Under the pieces are notes generated by a model, which had not been told where the DNA came from, made no database searches, and was given only the letters and a program-made list of their open reading frames with translations. Positions 17,836-25,980 of a DNA stretch of 64,000 bases are shown here, one piece after another. This DNA comes from CALUOB01 sp944322305 (GTDB taxonomy: Bacteria; Actinomycetota; Coriobacteriia; Coriobacteriales; Coriobacteriaceae). The translations under genes were made by a program, and so were the position numbers. The stretch is from contig OZ007031.1 of NCBI GenBank assembly GCA_963931605.1, positions 806,001 to 870,000 on the forward strand, read 5' to 3'. The first letter of the stretch is position 1, and each line of letters opens with the position of its first letter.

Positions 17836-17868
17836 TGCGCCAAATTAGGCCCGGCCTAATTTGGCGCA
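17836..17868. repeat. 33-bp palindrome, class B, copy 1
   Basis: Perfect inverted repeat with 16-bp arms (TGCGCCAAATTAGGCC) around one central base. Preceded by CGTCTTACGAAA. It lies 4 bp from the stop codon of the minus-strand gene beginning at 18769 and 43 bp after the AEC stop, between converging genes. Confidence 0.85.
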
Positions 17869-17872
17869 GGGG

Positions 17873-18769
17873 TTAGTCCAGCTGCTCGATGGTGAACACG
17901 TTGGGGATGTTTGACGCGTCCTCGCCCGCGCAGAACGCCTCCATAGCCTCGCGGAAATTCTCCGCCGGCGACACGCGGTAGCGGTGCGCCTCGGTGGCGC
18001 CGTCCTCAAAGGTCACGGTCACCTCGATCACCGAGCGGGCAAGCTCCTCCGCACCGGCGAGAAACACCGCCGCGGCGTCCTGCGCCCCCATCTCGCCGGC
18101 TTGGGTAATCGTCTCCCACGCCTCGGCGACGCCCGGGGTGTCCGCCGCCACGTTGGCCATCACGTACACGATGCCCTTCCTAAACGGCGGCAGCAAGGTG
18201 TCCAGCTCGCCGGGCTCGATGCTGTAGGAACGGGGCGAGAAGTCATCGGGCATGGTCGCGCTGTCGGCGTGCGGGTCGTAGCGGAAGTAGGCCGAGCCCT
18301 CCGTCACCGCGTAGCGGATACGGCTGACCCCCGTGCCCTTCACCTCGAGGTCCAGCGGGAACGACACGGCAAAGCCCTCGGCAACGCCGGTGTCCGCAAC
18401 GCCCGTGCCGTCGCTGGTAAACGGCCCGCCCGAGAAGCTCCACCAACCGCCCTGCCAAAACTCGCTGCCCAGACCGACCGAGGCGCGCGATCCCCCTTCG
18501 GCAAACGCCGTCAAGGTGAACGAGTGCGCCGCGCTGCCGCGCCCTGCCGCCCCGAAGCCAACAACCACCGCGAAGGCCACCGCGCAGGCCGTAAGCGCCA
18601 ATGCCGCCCACCGGGCTCGCGGCGCAAAGCGCCCGTCGGCGGGCGAAGCGACCGCCCCCTGCTCCCGAGCCGCGCGCCGCACGGCGCCCGTGATGCGCCT
18701 GCACGCGTCCGGCCCTAACTCAACCTGCCTGATCTGCGCGCACGCGCGCGCAACGTCATCGCGTCTCAT
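17873..18769 (-). CDS. Membrane-anchored partner (putative anti-sigma factor) of the ECF sigma factor
   Basis: 298-residue single-pass protein. It has a ~50-residue cytoplasmic N-terminus, one membrane helix (about 54-74) and a ~220-residue extracytoplasmic domain with no motif I can name. The gene overlaps the sigma-factor stop by 4 bp (ATGA), the usual arrangement of sigma/anti-sigma pairs, and this is the main basis for the call. The N-terminus lacks the HxxxCxxC zinc anti-sigma motif. The outer domain resembles DUF4179-type sensor domains only in general layout. It could instead be an effector controlled by the sigma factor. Confidence 0.65.
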   Translation of the reverse strand: MRRDDVARACAQIRQVELGPDACRRITGAVRRAAREQGAVASPADGRFAPRARWAALALTACAVAFAVVVGFGAAGRGSAAHSFTLTAFAEGGSRASVGLGSEFWQGGWWSFSGGPFTSDGTGVADTGVAEGFAVSFPLDLEVKGTGVSRIRYAVTEGSAYFRYDPHADSATMPDDFSPRSYSIEPGELDTLLPPFRKGIVYVMANVAADTPGVAEAWETITQAGEMGAQDAAAVFLAGAEELARSVIEVTVTFEDGATEAHRYRVSPAENFREAMEAFCAGEDASNIPNVFTIEQLD

Positions 18770-19356
18770 GAGTCGCTCCCCTCCGCCCGAACATCCTCCG
18801 CCCCCGGCACGTGCTCGCGTCCTGACCGGCGCCCGTCCGCGCCCGCATCACCCGCCAGCTCGGCGCGCAGGGCCGCGCGGGCCCGGTACAGCCGCGTGCG
18901 CACCGTTGCCGCCGGCACCCCCAGCACGCGGGCAACCTCCTTGCACGAAAGCCCCTCCACGTAGTGCAGCTGCGCTGCGGCGCGGAGCTTCTCGGGCAGG
19001 CGCGCCAACGCCTCCCACACCGGGTTTCCCGCAAGGCGCTCCAGCGGGTCATCGCCCGCGCACTCGGCACCTGCCGCGTCGAGCAGATACGGGTCGTCCA
19101 CCGTCTGCACGCGCCGGCGCCATGCGGACCGCCCCAGCTCCCGGCACCGGTTGAGCGCCACGCGCAAAAGCCACGCGCGCAGGTGCTCGCGATCGCGGAA
19201 GCGCTTGGAGCAGCCCAGCAGCGCGATGAAGGTATCCTGCACCACGTCCTGCGCATCGGCGTCCGAGCGCGTCTGGCCCAGGGCGAGCCGGTACACCTGG
19301 CCGCCGAACTCATCCAGCGCCCGTTCCACGAACTTCTCGTCGTACCCTGTCCTCAT
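18766..19356 (-). CDS. ECF-type RNA polymerase sigma factor
   Basis: 196-residue extracytoplasmic-function sigma factor. Region 2 includes DAQDVVQDTFIALLG and LRAWLLRVALNRCRELGR. Region 4 reads LPEKLRAAAQLHYVEGLS, then KEVARVLGVPAATVRTRLYRAR with the helix-turn-helix. ATG at 19356 sits 8 nt after GAGGGGG; a GTG three codons upstream (19365) is the alternative. A short charged tail follows region 4. Its stop overlaps the start of the membrane partner. A GGAACC hexamer upstream is the type of -35 site many ECF factors use, so it may drive its own transcription. Confidence 0.92.
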   Translation of the reverse strand: MRTGYDEKFVERALDEFGGQVYRLALGQTRSDADAQDVVQDTFIALLGCSKRFRDREHLRAWLLRVALNRCRELGRSAWRRRVQTVDDPYLLDAAGAECAGDDPLERLAGNPVWEALARLPEKLRAAAQLHYVEGLSCKEVARVLGVPAATVRTRLYRARAALRAELAGDAGADGRRSGREHVPGAEDVRAEGSDS

Positions 19357-19375
19357 CCGAACCACCCCCTCACCT

Positions 19376-19405
19376 TATACATGCGCCAGCGCGCGAAAAG
19401 GTTCC
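19376..19405 (-). promoter_or_regulatory. Candidate autoregulated ECF promoter
   Basis: Minus-strand GGAACC (19405-19400) is a match to the common ECF -35 element, about 17 bp before an AT-rich TGTATAAG segment (19379-19372) and close to the sigma gene start. Inferred from general ECF promoter knowledge only. Confidence 0.4.
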
Positions 19406-19457
19406 CCGTCTCTGACAAAACCTTGAAACCCCGCAGCCCGCATTCCGTCTTACGAAA

Positions 19458-19490
19458 TGCGCCAAATTAAGCACGGCCTAATTTGGCGCA
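19458..19490. repeat. 33-bp palindrome, class B, copy 2
   Basis: Same element as copy 1 with small changes in the centre (arms TGCGCCAAATTAAGCA and GGCCTAATTTGGCGCA), again preceded by CGTCTTACGAAA. It ends 2 bp before the -10 box of pepC, so it occupies the spacer and -35 zone of that promoter. Confidence 0.85.
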
Positions 19491-19491
19491 A

Positions 19492-19497
19492 TATAAT
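19492..19497 (+). promoter_or_regulatory. -10 box of the pepC promoter
   Basis: TATAAT 35 bp before the pepC start. The expected -35 position falls inside the class B palindrome and does not match consensus (AAGCAC at 17-bp spacing). Confidence 0.5.
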
Positions 19498-19531
19498 GCA
19501 CGTGTACACAGCCGTTCCGGAAGGGAGCCCT

Positions 19532-20899
19532 ATGTCCGGTAAAACCGACCTGCCGCTCAACCGCCTCATCAACGCCGAGCGCATCAAGCACGCCCACGAG
19601 CGCTTCGCGGCCGACCGCGCCAACGCCCTGGCGCAGCACGCCGTCTCCGCCGCCGACATCCGCACCGCCGCGCGCGTGCCCGGCGCCGCCGCGCTTGCCA
19701 CTACCACCTTCGACGTCCAGCTCGAGCAGGGCGCCATCACCAACCAGGAGCGCTCGGGCCGCTGCTGGATGTTCGCCAGCCTAAACACCATGCGCTACCG
19801 CGTTATGAAGAAGCTCGGCCTCAAAAGCTTCGAGCTCTCCCAGGCCTACCCGCTCTTCTGGGACAAGTACGAGCGCGCCAACCTCTTCATGGAAAACGTC
19901 ATCGCCACGGCCGACAAGAAGGCGGGCTCGCGCAAGGTGAGCTTCCTGCTCGCCGACCCCATGGGCGACGGCGGCCAGTGGGACATGTTCCGCGCGCTCG
20001 TGAAGAAGTACGGCGTGGTGCCCAAGGAGGCCATGCCCGAGACCTACGCGTCCTCCCACACCGCCAACATGGACAAGTACCTCACGCGTTACCTGCGCGC
20101 CTGCGCCCGCGACCTGCGCGAGGCGGTAGCCGCCGGCGCCTCGCGCGCCAAGCTCGACGCGTGCAAGGACCGCATGCTCGCCGACGTGTACCGCATGCTG
20201 GCCATCTGCCTGGGCGAGCCGCCGCAGAGCTTCGAGGTGCGCGTCCGCGACGACAAGGGAACCCTCAAGGCATCGGGCACCTACACCCCGCAGGCCTTCT
20301 TCGAGAAGTTCGTGGGCATGGACCTGGACGCGTACGTCTCGCTCATCAACGCGCCCACCCCGGACAAGCCCTTCATGCGCTCCTACACCGTGGAGTTCTT
20401 GGGTAACGTGCTCGAGGCCGGCGGTGTGCGCTACGTAAACCTGCCCGTGGAGTCGCTCAAGCGCGCCGCGGTGGCGCAGCTCAAAGACGGGCTCCCGGTG
20501 TGGTTCGGCTGCGACGTGGACCAGTACTTCCTGCGCGACGACGGTGTGCTCGACCAAGCGGCGGTCGACGTTGACGGCCTGTTCAACCTGCCGTTGGCCA
20601 ACGGCATGAGCAAGGCCGATCGCCTGACCTTCGGCGAGAGCCTCATGACCCACGCGATGGTGTTCCAGGGCGTGAACCTGGACGCCGAGGGCAAACCCAC
20701 CCGCTGGCGCGTTGAGAACAGCTGGGGCGACGACCGCGGCAAGAAGGGCTACGACATCATGAGCGACGCGTGGTTTAGCGACTACGTTTACCAGGTGGTG
20801 GTCGACAAGAAGTACCTGACGGCCGAGGAGCGCGCCGCCTACGAGATGAAGCCCATCGTGCTGGCGCCGTGGGATCCCATGGGCTCGCTTGCGCGGTAA
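19532..20899 (+). CDS. pepC: Aminopeptidase C (bleomycin hydrolase family, C1B)
   Basis: Cytoplasmic papain-fold cysteine aminopeptidase of 455 residues, the usual length, expected to assemble as a hexamer and trim peptides. The catalytic Cys lies in QERSGRCWMFA (about residue 77), the His in THAMVFQGV and the Asn in RVENSWG. ATG at 19532 is chosen for the GGAAGGGAG site; the longer ORF would include palindrome and promoter DNA. Followed after 9 bp by a HAD phosphatase gene, with which it likely forms an operon. Confidence 0.95.
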   Translation: MSGKTDLPLNRLINAERIKHAHERFAADRANALAQHAVSAADIRTAARVPGAAALATTTFDVQLEQGAITNQERSGRCWMFASLNTMRYRVMKKLGLKSFELSQAYPLFWDKYERANLFMENVIATADKKAGSRKVSFLLADPMGDGGQWDMFRALVKKYGVVPKEAMPETYASSHTANMDKYLTRYLRACARDLREAVAAGASRAKLDACKDRMLADVYRMLAICLGEPPQSFEVRVRDDKGTLKASGTYTPQAFFEKFVGMDLDAYVSLINAPTPDKPFMRSYTVEFLGNVLEAGGVRYVNLPVESLKRAAVAQLKDGLPVWFGCDVDQYFLRDDGVLDQAAVDVDGLFNLPLANGMSKADRLTFGESLMTHAMVFQGVNLDAEGKPTRWRVENSWGDDRGKKGYDIMSDAWFSDYVYQVVVDKKYLTAEERAAYEMKPIVLAPWDPMGSLAR

Positions 20900-20908
20900 G
20901 GAGGAGCT

Positions 20909-21526
20909 ATGGCGCAGATAGACACCGTGGTGTTCGACATGGGCGGCGTGCTCATGACCTTTGACGGCATGGCGTTCAGCCGCGCGTTCACCCAAAGCGA
21001 AGAGGACGCCTGCGCGCTCAACGAGGCGCTCTTCGCCTCCCCCGAGTGGCCGCTGCGCGACGCCGGCGCGGTGGACGACGAGACGATCCTCTTCACCGCG
21101 GCGAGCCGCCTGCCCGAGCGCCTGCACCCGGCGCTTGAGCGCGCGCTTGCCGGCTGGGCCGCGCTGTCCGAGCCGATCCCCGGCATGGCCGAGGTGGCTT
21201 GCGCGCTCAAGCGCAGCGGCGCCAAGCTGTACGTGCTCTCGAACGCCGGGATGAACATCGCCGACCAGCTGGGACGCTCACCTGCCTACGAGACCTTCGA
21301 CGGCGTGGTGTTCTCGGCCGCCGAGCGCGTGATGAAGCCCGACGCGCGCATCTACCGCACCCTGTGCGAGCGCTACGGGCTTGACCCCGCCCAGTGCCTC
21401 TTCGTGGACGACAACGCCCTCAACGTGGCCGGGGCCGAGCGCGTGGGGATGAGCGCGTACCGCTTCGACGGCAACGTCGGGGCCTTCAAAGACGCGCTCG
21501 CAGGCTACGGCCTCACGCTAGCCTAG
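20909..21526 (+). CDS. HAD-IA family hydrolase
   Basis: 205-residue phosphatase-like protein. Motif I is VVFDMGGVLMTF, where the second aspartate of DxD is replaced by Gly, as in several haloacid-dehalogenase-like HADs. Motif II is VLSNAG, motif III the lysine in ERVMKPDARIY and motif IV LFVDDNALNV. The cap is a small helical domain (about 15-90). A strong AAGGAGG site precedes the ATG. Second gene of the pepC transcript. Substrate unknown. Confidence 0.9.
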   Translation: MAQIDTVVFDMGGVLMTFDGMAFSRAFTQSEEDACALNEALFASPEWPLRDAGAVDDETILFTAASRLPERLHPALERALAGWAALSEPIPGMAEVACALKRSGAKLYVLSNAGMNIADQLGRSPAYETFDGVVFSAAERVMKPDARIYRTLCERYGLDPAQCLFVDDNALNVAGAERVGMSAYRFDGNVGAFKDALAGYGLTLA

Positions 21527-21542
21527 CGCGCAGGCGACCCCG

Positions 21543-22178
21543 TTAGAACTCGGCGAAGCGGCGCGGGCCCACCTGCGCCGGCTGGCCGCCGTTCATAAGC
21601 TCCTTGAGCTGGGCGAGAAACGCTTCCTCGGCGCCGGCGCGAAACACCAGCGCAAGCGTCACGTTGGCCGCGAAGGCCGTGTCGGCCACGTGCGCGCCCG
21701 CGTCCTCGGCCAGGCGCAGCACCTGCTCGTAGCGCGCGTAGGGCACCGTCACCGTCACCGGAACCACCTCGGTCATCTCCACGAAGGCGCCGGTGGCGCG
21801 CGCGTTGGCCACCGCCTCCTGCGTGGCGGCCGTGTAGGCGCGCACCAGGCCCCCAGGCCCCAGGAGCGTGCCGCCGAAGTAGCGCGTTACCACGCAGCAC
21901 ACGTCCTTCAGGCCCGCGCCGCGCAGCACCTCGAGCGTGGGCATGCCGCTCGTGCGCGAGGGCTCCCCGTCGTCCGACTGCCGCTCGCGCCCGTCGACGA
22001 GGATCCACGCCGGCACGTTGTGGCGGGCGTCGTAGTGCCGCGCGCGCACCTCGGCGATAAAGGCGTTGGCCTCCTGCTCGGTCTCCACGTGCGTCAGCTG
22101 CGCGATGAACCGGCTTTTGCGGTCCTCGTACGCGCCGCGTGCCTCCGCACCCGCCCGCAGCGTGTTGTACCCCTCCAT
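21543..22178 (-). CDS. YigZ/IMPACT family protein
   Basis: 211-residue protein of the YigZ family (Impact N-terminal domain, about 10-120, plus a C-terminal DUF1949-like domain). Recognisable are KSRFIAQL, DGEPSRTSGMP, CCVVTRYFGGTLLGPGGLVRAY and a ferredoxin-like C-terminal half. The family binds nucleic acid or modulates translation; the bacterial role is unclear. ATG at 22178 has AGGAGGGG upstream. It converges with the HAD gene and is separated from the phosphate operon by a terminator. Confidence 0.9.
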   Translation of the reverse strand: MEGYNTLRAGAEARGAYEDRKSRFIAQLTHVETEQEANAFIAEVRARHYDARHNVPAWILVDGRERQSDDGEPSRTSGMPTLEVLRGAGLKDVCCVVTRYFGGTLLGPGGLVRAYTAATQEAVANARATGAFVEMTEVVPVTVTVPYARYEQVLRLAEDAGAHVADTAFAANVTLALVFRAGAEEAFLAQLKELMNGGQPAQVGPRRFAEF

Positions 22179-22256
22179 CGCGCCCCTCCTCGCTTCTCGA
22201 CCGTGCGGCAGACTGGCACAGGCTGCCTGCCCGCAGGTAAGAGCCATGGTAGCAAA

Positions 22257-22281
22257 AAGGCGCCCGCGTCGGGGCGCCCTT
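22257..22281 (-). terminator. Terminator of the pit/DUF47 operon
   Basis: Minus-strand hairpin AAGGGCGCCC / GGGCGCCTT followed by TTTGC, 37-60 bp past the DUF47 gene stop. Also separates it from the YigZ gene. Confidence 0.75.
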
Positions 22282-22317
22282 GCGCTCGGTGTTGTCCGCG
22301 CAACCGCGCGAAGCGCG

Positions 22318-22941
22318 TTAGCTGTTCTTCATCACCGTGGTCTGCACGATGGCGGCTACGCTCTCGCACGCGTCGGCGCAGTACTCGAGGAAGGTGTAAA
22401 CGTCGCGCCACGCAATGATCTCGCGCACGTCCTCGCACGTTGTGTGAAGGTTGCGCATGGCCTCGATGTAGACGCCGTCGGCCTCCTCCTCGATGGTGTT
22501 GATGGCGATCACGTGGTCGCGCAGCGACTTGGAGCGCTTGAAGCGCGCGAGCTCGCCGATGAGGGCCTTCAGCTCGTTGCATGCGCGCACGGTAAGGTCA
22601 ACCAGGTCGAGCGCGTCGGGGCGGATGCTCGGGATGTTGGTGAAGTAGATCCGGTGCAGCACGCCCTCGATGCGGTCGACCACCACGTCGAGCCCGTCGG
22701 AGAGCAGCGCCAGATCCTCGCGCTCGATGGGCGTGATGAAGGCGGTGATCAGCGCGTCGCTCATCTCGTGATGCTGCTCGTCCGCCTCCTGCTCGATCGC
22801 GTGCATCTCGTCGATGGACTCCTTGACGCGCTGCGGATCGAAGTTGCGCATGAGGTCGGCCAAGAACCCTGCCGCGCGACAGGCGCAGTCCGCACACGTT
22901 GCGAAGTTCTCGAAGTAGAAGGAGTCGCTCTTTTTCGCCAT
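22318..22941 (-). CDS. DUF47 (PhoU-like) phosphate transport accessory protein
   Basis: 207-residue, mostly helical cytoplasmic protein of the DUF47/TIGR00153 family, which shares the PhoU fold. Helical bundle features include EQEADEQHHEMSDALITAF with acidic metal-binding positions, and the second repeat INTIEEEADGVY. It lies 60 bp downstream of pit on the same strand, the near-universal arrangement, and probably gates or regulates Pit-type phosphate uptake. Start ATG 22941 has AAAGGGATAC nearby. Confidence 0.92.
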   Translation of the reverse strand: MAKKSDSFYFENFATCADCACRAAGFLADLMRNFDPQRVKESIDEMHAIEQEADEQHHEMSDALITAFITPIEREDLALLSDGLDVVVDRIEGVLHRIYFTNIPSIRPDALDLVDLTVRACNELKALIGELARFKRSKSLRDHVIAINTIEEEADGVYIEAMRNLHTTCEDVREIIAWRDVYTFLEYCADACESVAAIVQTTVMKNS

Positions 22942-23001
22942 GGAAGTATCCCTTTCTTACGGGCGCGCCGCGCGCGCCGGATGCACGTGTTGCCGTCCGA
23001 C

Positions 23002-24075
23002 TTAGAACAGGATCATGAAGAGCTTGGCCATGAGGAAGCTGATGAGGCCGCAGCCCGGGAAGGTGAAGACCCAGGTGAGCACCATGTCCTTCACGACGCC
23101 GAAGTTGATGGCGGACAGGCGCTTGACCGCGCCCACGCCCATGATGGCGCTCGTCTTCACATGGGTGGTGGAAACGGGGATGCCGGTGAGCGTCATGCCG
23201 AGCAGGCAGGCGGCGCTGGCCGCGTCAGCCGAGAATCCCTGGTACTTCTCGAGCTTGACCATGTCGAGGCCCACGGACTTGATGATCTTCTCGCCGCCCA
23301 CGCTGGTGCCCAGGCCCATGACGGTGGAGCACAGCAGCATGAGCCACACCGGAATGACGATGCCCTCGACGCTGGACTGGCCGTTGCAGAACGCCATGCC
23401 GAGGAAGAGCACGCCGATGAACTTCTGGCCATCCTGCGCACCGTGCATGAAGCTCATAGCCGCCGCGCCCACAATCTGCGCGTACTTGAAGAAGCCGTTG
23501 GTGCTGCGGCGGTCGAGCCCGGCGCACACAAAGCTCACGATCTTGCACACCAGCCAACCGATGGCAAAGCCCAGCACCAGGCTCAGCACCAAACCGTAGA
23601 TGACCTTGACCCACTCTGCGCCGTTGACCGCGTTCATGTTGCCGTGGATCGCGAACGCCGCGCCGGTGAGGCCGGCGATGAGGCTGTGGGACTCGCTGGT
23701 GGGGATGCCGAAAACCGACGCGCCCACGCTGTAGACCACGATCGAGAACAGCGCGGCGCACAGCGCCACCAGCGCTTCTTGCGTGTTGCCGCCGAAATCG
23801 ACCATGCTGGAGATGGTGGAGGCAACCGACGCGTTGATGTGCGTCATGATGAGTACGCCCAAGAAGTTGAAGACGGCCGCCATCACGATGGCCGACCGCA
23901 CGCGCATGCACCGAGTGGTGACGCAGGTGGCGATGGCGTTGGGGGCGTCCGTCCAGCCGTTCACGAAGATAACGCCCAACGTGAGGAGCACGGTAATCGC
24001 GAGAATGGGGTTCGCGATCATCTGCTGCGCAAAATTAGCAAGTGAAACGTCCACGATTCGCTGCTTTCTCCGCAT
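23002..24075 (-). CDS. pit: Pit-family inorganic phosphate transporter
   Basis: Low-affinity phosphate/metal symporter of 357 residues with about ten membrane helices. It contains both family signatures: GWTDAPNAIATCVTTR near the N-terminus and FMHGAQDGQKFIGV in the second half, with IPVSTTHVKTSAIMG near the end. The ATG at 24075 has a poor ribosome site. A GTG at 24054 (VDVSLANF) with GGAGAAAG upstream is a good alternative and would lose only seven residues. The promoter carries three GGTAAA repeats at 11-bp period, suggesting phosphate control. Confidence 0.93.
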   Translation of the reverse strand: MRRKQRIVDVSLANFAQQMIANPILAITVLLTLGVIFVNGWTDAPNAIATCVTTRCMRVRSAIVMAAVFNFLGVLIMTHINASVASTISSMVDFGGNTQEALVALCAALFSIVVYSVGASVFGIPTSESHSLIAGLTGAAFAIHGNMNAVNGAEWVKVIYGLVLSLVLGFAIGWLVCKIVSFVCAGLDRRSTNGFFKYAQIVGAAAMSFMHGAQDGQKFIGVLFLGMAFCNGQSSVEGIVIPVWLMLLCSTVMGLGTSVGGEKIIKSVGLDMVKLEKYQGFSADAASAACLLGMTLTGIPVSTTHVKTSAIMGVGAVKRLSAINFGVVKDMVLTWVFTFPGCGLISFLMAKLFMILF

Positions 24076-24193
24076 GAGCCGCTTGCGACGGCTGTACCTT
24101 CATTGGTCTTGTGAGCTGTGAGACCGGTTTGCCGGGCGTCTGGACTGCCTGCATGCGCTGCACACACCCCCTCTGCTCGGTAAACCGTCCCAT

Positions 24194-24242
24194 AGGATAC
24201 CATTTAACGAGATGCTTACCAAGGGTTTACCTGCTCTTTACC
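24194..24242 (-). promoter_or_regulatory. pit promoter with Pho-box-like 11-bp direct repeats
   Basis: Minus-strand -35 TTGGTA (24222-24217) and -10 TATCCT (24199-24194) with 17-bp spacing. Three direct repeats GGTAAA, GGTAAA and GGTAAG begin at 24242, 24231 and 24220, exactly 11 bp apart, the last overlapping the -35. PhoB/PhoP-type regulators bind 11-bp-period direct repeats, so this is a credible Pho box. Confidence 0.65.
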
Positions 24243-24270
24243 GTCCAAGATAGGGATAAACGGCCTATTT

Positions 24271-24301
24271 TTGAGGGAGCCAGGCGTTCCCATGCTACAA
24301 T
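24271..24301 (+). promoter_or_regulatory. rnpB promoter
   Basis: Extended -10 TGCTACAAT (TACAAT at 24296-24301) and a -35-like TTGAGG at 24271-24276 with 19-bp spacing, about 10 bp before the RNase P RNA. Confidence 0.65.
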
Positions 24302-24310
24302 ACCGGGCAG

Positions 24311-24673
24311 CGAAGCGGGCCAGACGGCCGCGCGACCGGCCTTGCGCCGGCGTGAGGAAAGTCCGGGCTCCACAGGGCAGCATGCTGGCTAACGGCCAGG
24401 CGGGGCGACCCGACGGAAAGTGCCGCAGAAAAGAAGACTCCCACCTGCGGGGCGCCTGCGCGCCCGTAAAGGGAAAAGCTGAAACGGTGGTGTAAGAGAC
24501 CACCAGCGTCGCGGCGACGCGGCGGCTGGGCAAACCCCATGCGGAGCAAGCGCGAATAGGAGCGCGATGGATCGGCCCGGTCCGCGCTCGGGTAGCGTGC
24601 GAGGAGCTCGGCAGCAATGCCGAGACAAGATAAATGGCCGTCCTCGACAGAACCCGGCTTACCGGCCCGCTTT
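24311..24673 (+). ncRNA. rnpB: RNase P RNA, bacterial class A
   Basis: Catalytic RNA that matures tRNA 5' ends. The P4 5' strand GAGGAAAGTCCGGGCTCC (near 24354) and the distal P4 partner ACAGAACCCGGCTTACC (near 24649) are both present, as are internal landmarks CGGAAAGTGCC, AAAGGGAAAAG, GGTGTAAGAGACCACC and GGGCAAACCCC. The ends pair as GCGGGCC (24315) with GGCCCGC (24664). A T-rich run (TTTGCTTTTTT) follows and may terminate it. Exact ends are estimated to within a few bases. Confidence 0.96.
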
Positions 24674-24850
24674 GCTTTTTTGCAGCCGCGCGCGGCGCCC
24701 CCCCTCTTTCCCCATCCATACCGCCCCGTAAGGGTGTGTGCCCGTAGGCACCATGCGGCGCGGGCAGCGCCAAGGCGCCGCTGGCCTTGTCGCCCGCCAA
24801 GGCGGCTCGGCAAGCGACACGGGCGGCGCGCCCCGAGCCCCGTACGCAAA

Positions 24851-24877
24851 AAGCCCCGCAGCCTGTTCTGCGGGGCT
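24851..24877 (-). terminator. Terminator after divIVA
   Basis: Hairpin AAGCCCCGCAG / CTGCGGGGCTT (24851-24877). On the minus strand it is followed by TTTGCG after the stem U's, so it ends the dcw/divIVA transcript. Between rnpB and divIVA, which converge. Confidence 0.85.
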
Positions 24878-24909
24878 TGCTTCAACGCATATGGCCGAGC
24901 GCGGCGCTT

Positions 24910-25629
24910 TTAGTCCAGATCCTCGAAGTCGAAGGTCGGGGACGGCGCGAACGGATCGGCAACCGGGGCGCCGGCGCGGTCGGAGGCCGTCAGCGGATCG
25001 GACACCACATGGGCCTGCGGATCCTCGGGCGCGCCAGCGAAGGCGGAGCCGACCACCTGCGCGGGCTTGTCGGCGGCAGCCTCGGAGCCGGAGGGCTTGG
25101 AGGCCAGCAGATCCTGCGGGAAGGAGTTCTGGGCGTCGTCGATGAAGTGCTGCAGGAGCTTGAGGTACTCGGCGCGGAACTCCTCGCGCGAGCTCTTCAG
25201 GCGGTCGATCTCGTCCATCTCGTTTTGCTTCTCGGCCAGCGCCTGGCGGATGACCTCGCGCGCCTTGGCGTCAGCCTCGTTGCGGATGCGCTCGGCGTTG
25301 GCGCGCGCCTCGTCCACGATGCGGTCGGCAGACTGCTGGGCGGTGATGAGGGCAGCCGAGATCTGGCGCTCGGTCGCGGAGTACTCGTTCACCGGCGCGG
25401 GCGCAGGGGCCGGGGCGGGAGCTGCCTGAGCCTGGGCGAGCTGCTGCTTGGCCTCGGCCAGCTGCTGCTCGGAGGCGTCCAGACGGTTCTTCAGGTCAAC
25501 GATCTTGGAGAGCATCGCGTCGACCTCGCTGGCGAGCTGCTCGAGAAAGACGTCGACCTCGCCGGGATCATAACCGCGCTTGGCCTCGGAGAAGGTCTGC
25601 GCTTGGATGTCAGCGGGAGTAATGGCCAT
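24910..25629 (-). CDS. divIVA: Cell division/polar growth protein DivIVA
   Basis: 239-residue coiled-coil scaffold that binds curved membrane at septa or poles. The N-terminal membrane-binding domain is typical (ITPADIQAQTFSEAKRGYD, then EVDVFLEQLASEVD). A coiled coil to about residue 65, a Pro/Ala linker (about 70-82), a long second coiled coil (85-170) and an acidic disordered tail follow. The linker separates two coils, as in actinobacterial Wag31-type proteins. It is the last gene of the dcw transcript, 63 bp after yggT. Confidence 0.94.
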   Translation of the reverse strand: MAITPADIQAQTFSEAKRGYDPGEVDVFLEQLASEVDAMLSKIVDLKNRLDASEQQLAEAKQQLAQAQAAPAPAPAPAPVNEYSATERQISAALITAQQSADRIVDEARANAERIRNEADAKAREVIRQALAEKQNEMDEIDRLKSSREEFRAEYLKLLQHFIDDAQNSFPQDLLASKPSGSEAAADKPAQVVGSAFAGAPEDPQAHVVSDPLTASDRAGAPVADPFAPSPTFDFEDLD

Positions 25630-25692
25630 CGGACTTTCCTTTCAACGTGGGACGAACCGTCCCGGCAAGCCCGCCGGGAGCGAGCCTTTTGC

Positions 25693-25971
25693 CTACAGTA
25701 TACCGACCAGAACATTCACGAGCAGCCGCACAACGAGCTGCAACGCAATAATAGCAACAACGGGCGAGAAATCCACGCCACCCATCGGCGGGATGATGCG
25801 GCGGAACAGGTTGAGCCACGGGCCGCAGATGCGGTCGAGCGCCATGAAGATGTCGGCGGCCAACCCCCCTTCCTTGAGCGGGAACCACGTCATGAGGCAG
25901 TACACCAGCACCAGGAAGTTGTAGAAGTTGGCAAGGTTGTAAACGAGTTGGATCAAGGTATAGGCGGTCAA
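25693..25971 (-). CDS. YggT family membrane protein
   Basis: 92-residue protein with two membrane helices (about 5-28 and 66-90) and the family motif DRICGPWLNLFRRIIPP between them. YggT genes sit between sepF and divIVA in many Gram-positive genomes, as here (9 bp after sepF). Role in envelope or division is suspected from context only. Confidence 0.9.
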   Translation of the reverse strand: MTAYTLIQLVYNLANFYNFLVLVYCLMTWFPLKEGGLAADIFMALDRICGPWLNLFRRIIPPMGGVDFSPVVAIIALQLVVRLLVNVLVGIL

Positions 25972-25980
25972 TCGATCATC

